Assembly (NCBI GenBank): GCA_031415015.1
Contig: JANOQT010000163.1
Location: 1-7,065 of the forward strand
Origin: JAUYQR01 sp031415015
Lineage (GTDB): Bacteria; Pseudomonadota; Alphaproteobacteria; Rhodobacterales; Rhodobacteraceae
Length of the DNA: 7,065 nt
Direction: 5' to 3'
Part shown: positions 1 to 4,488 of the stretch, piece after piece
Layout of the letters: every line of letters begins with the position of its first letter
Numbering within the stretch: position 1 is the first letter of the stretch
Program-made: the position numbers and the translations under genes
The notes under the pieces: model-generated
Seen by the model: the letters and a program-made list of their open reading frames with translations, nothing else
What the model was told of the DNA's origin: nothing
Database searches by the model: none

Positions 1-63
1 GATCGACCGCTTCTCCTCGTCAGTCCAAAGCCGTTTCGTTCGCCGAACCACCCAAAACCCCAT
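1..63 (-). CDS. tnpA: IS66-family TnpA (accessory protein), N-terminal fragment running off the window
   Basis: The minus strand from the ATG at 63 encodes 21 residues, MGFWVVRRTKRLWTDEEKRS plus I, to the window edge. The RRTKRLWTDEEKRSI stretch is the typical start of the helix-turn-helix accessory protein (OrfA/TnpA) of IS66 elements, the first gene of the tnpA-tnpB-tnpC order. Supporting context: a 21-bp terminal repeat lies 53 bp upstream (116-136), and the opposite window edge carries the end of an IS66 tnpC. A GTG at codon 5 is a credible alternative start, because many relatives begin near the VRRTK residues. The gene continues leftward outside the window, so its integrity cannot be judged. 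Confidence 0.75.
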   Translation of the reverse strand, partial: MGFWVVRRTKRLWTDEEKRSI

Positions 64-90
64 AGTGTCCGCTATCCAAAGCGGACACTA
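63..90. promoter_or_regulatory. Perfect hairpin abutting the tnpA start codon
   Basis: TAGTGTCCGCT (63-73) and AGCGGACACTA (80-90) are perfect 11-bp inverted arms around a 6-base loop. On the tnpA strand the last base of the stem is the A of the proposed ATG. RNA from any promoter upstream of 90 could therefore fold the initiation region into a stem. The CTATCC word recurs at 72, 88 and 102. Inference: a device that damps translation of the transposase operon, for example from read-through transcripts; an operator for a DNA-binding regulator is the alternative. Confidence 0.5.
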
Positions 91-115
91 TCCAACCCAC
101 TCTATCCGCGGCAGA

Positions 116-136
116 GCAGTCAGACCGGACGGTTAC
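116..136 (-). repeat. IS66 terminal inverted repeat (tnpA side)
   Basis: 21 bp, on the minus strand beginning GTAACCGTCC and ending CTGACTGC. It is identical to 6932-6952 read on the plus strand, 21 of 21 bases. The identity stops where the tnpA leader (left copy) and the tnpC 3' flank (right copy) begin, as expected for the two opposite ends of one kind of element. Confidence 0.8.
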
Positions 137-914
137 TACGCAGGCGGGAAAAGGAGCTTTCTGCCCAGTTGGTATGCTTGCCGTGGTCGCTGTAGATTTC
201 CGAGTGGTTCACGCGGTCCACGTTCCAGCCCGCATGCAGCATATCCCAGTGCGACGCTTCGTCGGCTGACAGGGTAGCCATGCGGTCAACGTTGGCATGC
301 ACCAGCGCCACGCCTTCGGCCTCTGCCATGGTGACTACGGGCAGGGTGCGGCCCAGACGCTCACGCATCACCACGACCACACGGCGCTGGCCGTTCTGGT
401 GGGCTTTCAGGCGACGGTCCTTTCGGTCGGCCTTGGCGTTCTCCGGGCGGATGGTGCCGCCGAAGTATGCGCCGTCAATCTCGACGTGGCCGGTCAGCAC
501 TTCGCCCGTGTGGACTTCCAAAGCCATCGCTTCGCGCAGCTTATGGGCCAGCACGAAAGCGGTCTTGTATTGGCAGTCCAGATCACGGGAAAGCTGCACC
601 ATGGACAGGCCCTTGGAAGCGTTCACAGTGATGCAGATCGCGGCCATCAGGTCCACGAATGCCAGCTTGCGCGATGCAAAGATGGTGCCCGAGGTGACCG
701 AGAACTGGCGCAGGCAAGCCTTGCACTTGAACTTGCGGCGGGTGGTGATCTTGTAAGTCTCAACGCAGCCGCAATCCGGGCAAATCGCTTCGCCATTGGT
801 TTCAGGCCAGCGCATCTTGCAGAACGTGTCATACGCAGCAGCTTCACCAGCTTGATAGATCGCCTTGAGGCTCAAGGTGCGAGCCGCTGCGGAAAGGAGG
901 AAGTGTTGTGCCAT
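120..914 (-). pseudogene. IS1595-family (ISXO2-like) transposase, C-terminus removed by IS66 insertion
   Basis: The reading frame gives 264 residues. A zinc ribbon lies near the N-terminus (CPDC at 45-48, CKAC at 64-67), followed by the DDE-type IS1595 transposase core with EIDGAYFGG (Asp147), SADEASHW (Asp218) and HTNWAES (Asn249/Glu252). Family members usually extend about 50-60 residues past the HTNWAE motif. Here the native frame ends after SFSRLR, and the last residues (SNRPV) and stop come from the IS66 terminal repeat, so the true remnant is 137-914. The ATG at 914 follows AGGCGATGGCAA, a modest ribosome site. The catalytic residues remain, but the missing C-terminus makes activity unlikely. 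It is divergent from the DUF6471 gene across a 103-bp promoter region. Confidence 0.85.
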
Positions 915-927
915 TTGCCATCGCCTG

Positions 928-986
928 CGTTACTTATGTAGCGTATATAGTGCGTTGACGCATCGTGCGCAAGGGCATAAGTAACG
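928..986. promoter_or_regulatory. Nested dyad symmetry in a divergent promoter region
   Basis: CGTTACTTATG (928-938) and CATAAGTAACG (976-986) form a perfect 11-bp inverted repeat. Inside it, TGCGT-TG-ACGCA (951-962) is a second dyad with nearly the same centre (956.5 versus 957). The outer arms lie on the DUF6471 side and the transposase side of the likely promoters. This is the arrangement expected of a shared operator bound by a dimer or tetramer, possibly the DUF6471 protein itself (inference). Confidence 0.5.
944..972 (-). promoter_or_regulatory. Candidate sigma-70 promoter for the IS1595 transposase
   Basis: On the minus strand TTGCGC (972-967) is followed after exactly 17 bases by TATATA (949-944), about 30 bases before the transposase ATG at 914. 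The inner dyad lies in the spacer, so a repressor bound there would block it. On the plus strand TTGACG (955-960) with TAAGTA 17 bases later (978-983) is a weaker candidate for the DUF6471 gene. Confidence 0.45.
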
Positions 987-1017
987 TATACGATGCATTT
1001 TTTATCGCAGGTGACAC

Positions 1018-1230
1018 ATGATCGAAAAGACAGACTGGGAGGTGTTCGCCGCGAACATGCTCAAGGCCGAACTCAAGCGCAAAGGGGTGACCTATGCGCA
1101 GTTGGCTGAGATGATCGGTGACAAGGAAGTGAACATTCGCAACAAATTGGCGCGCGGAAAGTTCAGTGCAGCATTTCTTCTCGAATGTTTGTGTGCTATA
1201 AAGGTGGAGAGGATAGCCCTTCAGACATGA
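1018..1230 (+). CDS. DUF6471 domain protein, small helix-turn-helix-like
   Basis: 70 residues, nearly all of which form the DUF6471 domain, recognisable by DWEVFAANMLKAELKRKG, then YAQLAEMIGDKEVNIRNKLA and GKFSAAFLLECL. The middle (about residues 22-50) has the helix-turn-helix look of a small phage-type repressor, with a basic, invariant-looking NIRNKLARGKF recognition segment. DNA binding is inferred; I know of no demonstrated function. AGGTGA at 1009-1014 is a close-set ribosome site for the ATG at 1018. It is divergent from the truncated IS1595 transposase, and its stop overlaps the start of the next gene as ATGA, so the two are probably co-translated. The DUF6471-IS1595 pairing suggests a passenger gene of the element. 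Confidence 0.8.
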   Translation: MIEKTDWEVFAANMLKAELKRKGVTYAQLAEMIGDKEVNIRNKLARGKFSAAFLLECLCAIKVERIALQT

Positions 1231-1409
1231 CACAAAAAAGCGATCAAAAACAACAGCATAACCTGCGCCACTGGCTTCTAGCCTTGGCGGCTGCGGTCGT
1301 CGTATTTGCCGCCCTTTCCGTGATCAAGTCGGCCACGGCAGCTGGCGCGCTACTTGCTGCCGTCGTCATCGTCGTCGTCGGCATTGTCCTGCTTAGGGTC
1401 ATCAAATAG
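1227..1409 (+). CDS. Small two-helix membrane protein
   Basis: Starting at the ATG at 1227, which overlaps the DUF6471 stop (ATGA, 1227-1230), the product is 60 residues. It has a hydrophilic N-terminus rich in Gln, Lys and His, a first hydrophobic helix at about 16-32, a short KSATAAG turn, a second helix at about 38-57 dominated by Ala and Val, and a basic end (RVIK). This predicts a helical hairpin in the inner membrane. GGAGAGGA at 1206-1213 may help initiation, though coupling to the upstream gene is the main argument. An upstream in-frame ATG at 1185 would overlap DUF6471 by 46 bp and is less likely. The family is unknown. The last 60 bp overlap the convergent gene on the other strand. 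Confidence 0.65.
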   Translation: MTQKSDQKQQHNLRHWLLALAAAVVVFAALSVIKSATAAGALLAAVVIVVVGIVLLRVIK

Positions 1410-2288
1410 GCTGGTTTGGATGGGAGCCCTTTTGATCCCGTGAACGCGCTTTACCGTCCTGTCTTTAGTTCGCCAAACCCCACCGATCTTTTCCTCAGAG
1501 ATTTCCAGATCAACGTCCATCAGAATCCCCTGAGCCAAAGGCACGTTGAGCCTTCCTTCGACTAGGGCTTTTAGGAACTCTTCATCGTGTATTGGCGCAC
1601 CAAATGACCCAAGCCTAGTCTGGAAGCCCCACCTTCGATTTGTACGGGCCGCCAAAACGGGGCGGATCAAAATTATCTCCATTCTCTCTGTTTGTGTTCG
1701 CTCTTCCGGTTCAACTAGTTCTTCTGGCTCACGGCGGGAAGGGAAAGCCGCCCGAGGAATGATCAAGGGAGGTCGCCCGTTACTGCCGGTCGTCGCCCCA
1801 GCGCCAGTCACATCGGGGTCGGCTTCAAGTGCCTTAAATACTTTGACTGCCTCTTCCTTCCCTGCCGTGCCTTGCAATATGGCTGCGATGCGGTCCGCGA
1901 TAGCGACAAGTTCTTCCTCAGTAAGGGTCTGCACTTCTGCGGGCGCGTCCGGGCCCTTGAGGAAGTCCAGAACTTCCGTGTAGCCCCAGACTACAGTCTC
2001 TTTCAGAAGAAAGAACAGTGCTGAACCGACGGCCCCGACGATCAAAGTTCTTAGGTCGCCGCCGGTCTTGATTCGTATGAAGCTCTTGATCTTCTGGCTG
2101 CCAGGAAGCGAGCTTTCAAGCTCCACCGCCCAGTCTGACATCGGGTCAATACTTTCCCCGATGGCTCTGATCATCTTCGCCCACGCCAAGGAGGCGTTGG
2201 CTGCGGCTTCTAAATCAAGGCGCGACCCATGCCTCAAATCCACATAAAGCGTAATGCTTGTCTCTTCCATGTGCGAAGATTGCCGCAT
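1350..2288 (-). CDS. Hypothetical protein with one hydrophobic segment and an acidic Asp-rich tail
   Basis: 312 residues, not assignable to a named family. In order: an N-terminal alpha/beta region (SITLYVDLRHGSRLDLEA, about 11-75); one hydrophobic stretch (TLIVGAVGSALFFLL, 81-95) that could span the membrane; a charged, Pro- and Glu-rich linker (about 115-205, including EEPEELVEPEE-like sequence); a C-terminal beta-rich domain (about 205-285, MEIILIRPVLAA, RRWGFQT, VWRTKDRTVKRVHG); and a tail with six consecutive Asp (304-309). The start could be the ATG at 2288 or the one at 2270 (MEETSITLY); neither has a good ribosome site. It converges on the small membrane gene with a 60-bp overlap. Codon usage is visibly less GC-rich than in the murA block, consistent with transfer. 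The role could be structural or signalling at the membrane; I do not assign one. Confidence 0.7.
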   Translation of the reverse strand: MRQSSHMEETSITLYVDLRHGSRLDLEAAANASLAWAKMIRAIGESIDPMSDWAVELESSLPGSQKIKSFIRIKTGGDLRTLIVGAVGSALFFLLKETVVWGYTEVLDFLKGPDAPAEVQTLTEEELVAIADRIAAILQGTAGKEEAVKVFKALEADPDVTGAGATTGSNGRPPLIIPRAAFPSRREPEELVEPEERTQTERMEIILIRPVLAARTNRRWGFQTRLGSFGAPIHDEEFLKALVEGRLNVPLAQGILMDVDLEISEEKIGGVWRTKDRTVKRVHGIKRAPIQTSLFDDPKQDNADDDDDDGSK

Positions 2289-2495
2289 CTGCTTTTGGTT
2301 GTGGAGTCATTTCTTCACCCCCCCCCACCGAGTTGGTGCGTTTGCTACATAAGGCCGCAGATATCCTCAGGGGGGAAACCGCAAGCCCCCACTTGTGGCG
2401 CGGAGGCGGAACGCCCCCCTCGGGCCCCGCCTGCGGCGCAAGCCGCGGGCGGGGAGACTAGCCTTGCCGCGGCACGCGGCGCCATACGGAAACCG
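2289..2495. other. GC-rich intergenic junction with hairpins and a C9 tract
   Basis: No gene with good coding character was found here. The stretch contains a run of nine C (2318-2326) upstream of the 312-residue gene, a GGGGGG/CCCCC stem (2370-2375 with 2386-2390) and the long hairpin at 2425-2454. It separates the accessory cluster from the DUF2948 gene. In many Rhodobacterales hisD follows the DUF2948 gene; it is absent here, so this is a likely insertion or rearrangement boundary. A minus-strand mini-frame of 31 codons (2215-2310) begins within it. Confidence 0.5.
2425..2454. terminator. Strong GC hairpin downstream of the DUF2948 gene
   Basis: CCCCGCCTGCGGC (2425-2437) pairs with GCCGCGGGCGGGG (2442-2454), 13 pairs with one G-U, closed by the tetraloop GCAA when read on the plus strand. 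It lies 41 bp past the DUF2948 stop on the minus strand. No T-tract follows on either strand, so intrinsic termination is uncertain. It may instead be a dispersed GC-rich palindrome or an mRNA 3'-end stabiliser. Confidence 0.35.
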
Positions 2496-2969
2496 TCAGT
2501 CGTGCTCCGGCACCTTGCCGGAGGGCGCGCGGTAGGGCCGCGTCACATCTTCCAGCCGCACCTCCAGCGCCTCCACATCCAGCGCCACTGCCCCGTCCCC
2601 CGCCAGCACCAGCGTCAGCGTTCCGGTACCGTCCACCCCCGGCACGAACTCCAGCGACAGGATCGACAGCACCAGATCCCTATCGGCACGGTCAAGACCC
2701 TGGGTCCGCACCGCCTGCACATCCTCCACCACCAGCAGCGAGCGCACGCGCTCGTACGCCCGTCCCGTCGCCTCGGCTGCAGGGCGATCTTCCCAGCGGA
2801 ACCGGTTGACCAGCAGGGCAAACCGCCGCTGCTTCGGCGTCCAGCCCATCTCGGTCACCGGCAGCACCGCATCTTGCAATAGCGCCGACAGAACCTTCAG
2901 GTCTTCGGCATCCGCCGCCACCAGATGCAGCGGCACTTCCGCGCCGTCTTCAAACCGTGCATCGCTCAT
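2496..2969 (-). CDS. DUF2948 family protein
   Basis: 157 residues from the ATG at 2969, which overlaps the murA stop as ATGA. The start is therefore MSDARFEDGAEVPLHL rather than the TTG at 2999. Family hallmarks visible are the N-terminal LHLVAADAEDLKVLSALLQD segment, then WTPKQRRFALLVNRFRWED, YERVRSLLVVEDV and the C-terminal LEVRLEDVTRPYRAPSGKVP. The length is normal for the family and there is no signal peptide or membrane segment, so it is probably cytoplasmic. The biochemical function is unknown. Its constant position next to murA (and usually before hisD) in Rhodobacterales suggests co-expression with cell-wall synthesis, but no direct role is established. The 4-bp overlap implies translational coupling to murA. 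Confidence 0.85.
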   Translation of the reverse strand: MSDARFEDGAEVPLHLVAADAEDLKVLSALLQDAVLPVTEMGWTPKQRRFALLVNRFRWEDRPAAEATGRAYERVRSLLVVEDVQAVRTQGLDRADRDLVLSILSLEFVPGVDGTGTLTLVLAGDGAVALDVEALEVRLEDVTRPYRAPSGKVPEHD

Positions 2970-4234
2970 GCGCTGATCCGCTCGATATGCGCGCCACAAG
3001 CCCGCAGCTTTTCGACCACCCGCTCATAGCCGCGATCCAGATGGTAGACCCGGCTGACCACGGTCTCGCCCTCTGCCGCCAGCCCGGCAAGGATCAGCGA
3101 CACCGAAGCGCGCAGATCGGTCGCCATCACCGGTGCCCCTTTCAGCTTGTCCACCCCGGTCACCGTCGCCGTGCCGCCGTGCACGTCGATCTTCGCCCCC
3201 ATCCGGATCAGTTCCGGCGCGTGCATGAAACGGTTCTCGAAGATCTTCTCTTCCAGAACGCTGGTGCCCTCAGCCGTGCACAGCAAGGCCATCATCTGCG
3301 CCTGCAGATCGGTCGGGAAACCGGGGAACGGCTCGGTCGTCACGTTCACCGCCCGTGCCCGACCGTTCTTGGCAGAGACCTTCAGGCCACGGTTGGTCTG
3401 GGTGACCGACACCCCCGCCTGATCCAGCTTTTCCGCGAACGCGCCAACCAGATCCAGCGTGCCGCCCAGACATTCCACCTCGCCGCCGCAAATGGCAGGC
3501 ACCAGCATATAGGTGCCCAGCTCGATCCGGTCGGTGACCACGGGGTGGGTGGCCCCGCCCAGCCGGTCGGTGCCCTCGATGGTGATGGTGCTGGTCCCTT
3601 CGCCGTCGATATGCGCGCCCATGCGGCGCAGGCAGCGCGCCAGATCGACAATCTCCGGCTCGCGGGCGGCGTTCTTAAGAACGGTCGTGCCCTTCGCCAG
3701 CGTGGCCGCCATCAGCGCGTTTTCCGTCGCACCTACCGACACAAACGGAAACTCCACCACCGCGCCGCGCAAGCGCCCGCCGGGGGCGCGTGCGTGGATA
3801 TAACCATCGCGCAGGTCCAGTTCCGCCCCCATCGCCTCCAGCGCCTTCAGGTGCAGATCGACGGGCCGCGCGCCGATGGCACAACCGCCCGGCAACGACA
3901 CGATGGCATGGCCATAGCGCGCCAACAGCGGCCCCAGCACAAGGATCGAGGCGCGCATCTTGCGGACGATATCGTAATCTGCCGTATGGTTGGTAATCGA
4001 ATGGCTGGACATCGCCAGCACCAACCCGTCCTGCAACGACGCGACCTCGGCCCCCAGCGACTGCAGCAACTGCGTCATCGTGGCGATATCCGACAGGCGC
4101 GGCGCATTGGTCAGCGTCAGCGGCTCGTCGCTCAGCAGCGTCGCGGGCATCAGCGTCAGGCAGGCGTTCTTGGCCCCCGCAATCGGGATCACCCCCGAAA
4201 GCGCCCCATTGCCCCGCACCAGAATCGAATCCAT
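2966..4234 (-). CDS. murA: UDP-N-acetylglucosamine 1-carboxyvinyltransferase (MurA)
   Basis: 422 residues, full length. MurA catalyses the first committed step of peptidoglycan synthesis in the cytoplasm: transfer of enolpyruvate from phosphoenolpyruvate to UDP-N-acetylglucosamine, with release of phosphate. Key residues are present: Lys22-Asn23 in AGAKNA, Arg94 in RKMRAS, the catalytic Cys118 in PGGCAIGARPVDLH (the fosfomycin target; a Cys, not the resistant Asp variant), Asp309 in FPGFPTDLQAQ, Asp373 in ATDLRAS and Arg401 in DRGYER. The two-domain inverted alpha/beta barrel length is normal. The start is the ATG at 4234 (MDSILVRGNG) with GGATAGGG just upstream. The small upstream gene ends 5 bp before, and DUF2948 overlaps the end, so the three form one transcription unit. 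Confidence 0.97.
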   Translation of the reverse strand: MDSILVRGNGALSGVIPIAGAKNACLTLMPATLLSDEPLTLTNAPRLSDIATMTQLLQSLGAEVASLQDGLVLAMSSHSITNHTADYDIVRKMRASILVLGPLLARYGHAIVSLPGGCAIGARPVDLHLKALEAMGAELDLRDGYIHARAPGGRLRGAVVEFPFVSVGATENALMAATLAKGTTVLKNAAREPEIVDLARCLRRMGAHIDGEGTSTITIEGTDRLGGATHPVVTDRIELGTYMLVPAICGGEVECLGGTLDLVGAFAEKLDQAGVSVTQTNRGLKVSAKNGRARAVNVTTEPFPGFPTDLQAQMMALLCTAEGTSVLEEKIFENRFMHAPELIRMGAKIDVHGGTATVTGVDKLKGAPVMATDLRASVSLILAGLAAEGETVVSRVYHLDRGYERVVEKLRACGAHIERISA

Positions 4235-4239
4235 CTGCC

Positions 4240-4416
4240 CTATCCGTCTTGTTCGGTTTCCCCGGACGCGGGTTCACCTGCGGTCCGGGCTTTTGCCTGT
4301 GCCTTCCGGCGCGCCATGTTCGCCTTCAGCGCCGCCTTCTGCCGCTTTTCCCGCGTCTCGGCGGCGGTAGGACCGTTCGGGCGGTCCGGATCAGCAGGGT
4401 TGGACGGGCTGCGCAT
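4240..4416 (-). CDS. Small basic hypothetical protein upstream of murA
   Basis: 58 residues from the ATG at 4416 (MRSPSNPADPDRPNGP). An upstream in-frame TTG at 4470 would add 18 residues but is a poor start. GGGA lies about 5 bases before the chosen ATG. The protein has a Pro/Asp-rich N-terminus, then a long charged amphipathic helix rich in Lys, Arg and Ala (TAAETREKRQKAALKANMARR, about 21-40, continuing KAQAKAR), then a polar tail ending EQDG. I recall short proteins of this type ahead of murA in Rhodobacterales; no function is known. Only 5 bp separate it from murA, so it is co-transcribed. The basic helix could bind nucleic acid or ribosomes (inference). Confidence 0.65.
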   Translation of the reverse strand: MRSPSNPADPDRPNGPTAAETREKRQKAALKANMARRKAQAKARTAGEPASGETEQDG

Positions 4417-4441
4417 TATTATCCCATAGCGCAGCCACGCC

Positions 4442-4476
4442 GCAGGGTCCAGATTGGCAAGCCAGACCAACCCTGC
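4442..4476 (-). terminator. Stem-loop after the metallopeptidase gene
   Basis: On the minus strand GCAGGGT (4476-4470) pairs with ACCCTGC (4448-4442), and an inner TGGC-TT-GCCA stem lies between them. It begins 12 bases after the peptidase stop and precedes the small murA-operon gene. There is no T-tract, so this is a candidate terminator or attenuating structure between the peptidase gene and the murA unit, not a certain one. Confidence 0.35.
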
Positions 4477-4488
4477 CGCCGCGACCTG

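Larger units (their letters stand above)
1..136 (-). mobile_element. IS66-family element, tnpA-side (left) end
   Basis: The element enters the window from the left and ends at 136, where the minus strand begins GTAACCGTCC, matching the GTAA-type ends of IS66 elements. It carries the start of tnpA and a leader with a strong hairpin. The base next to the end (137 onward) belongs to an IS1595 transposase gene, so this IS66 copy inserted into that gene. The adjacent 8 bases on the target side are TACGCAGG (137-144). IS66 elements normally duplicate 8 bp, and the partner copy would lie outside the window. Confidence 0.75.
137..2288. mobile_element. Probable IS1595-type accessory module (truncated transposase plus three passenger-like genes)
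   Basis: IS1595 elements are among the insertion sequences known to include members with passenger genes. Here the transposase remnant, a divergent DUF6471/membrane gene pair and a convergent unknown gene lie tightly packed (103-bp spacer, 4-bp overlap, 60-bp overlap). They interrupt the expected continuation of the murA-DUF2948 gene order. The left end has been lost to IS66. The right end is not identified and may lie anywhere between 2289 and about 2490. Membership of the three genes in one element is inference. Confidence 0.4.

Noticed and set aside
297..941. 214-codon plus-strand frame opposite the IS1595 transposase
   Set aside because: Antisense shadow of a transposase with zinc-ribbon and DDE motifs.
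2957..4429. 490-codon open frame on the plus strand opposite murA
   Set aside because: It is antisense to a clear full-length MurA, has a His/Arg/Gln-rich composition typical of shadow frames in GC-rich DNA, and shows no recognisable domain.
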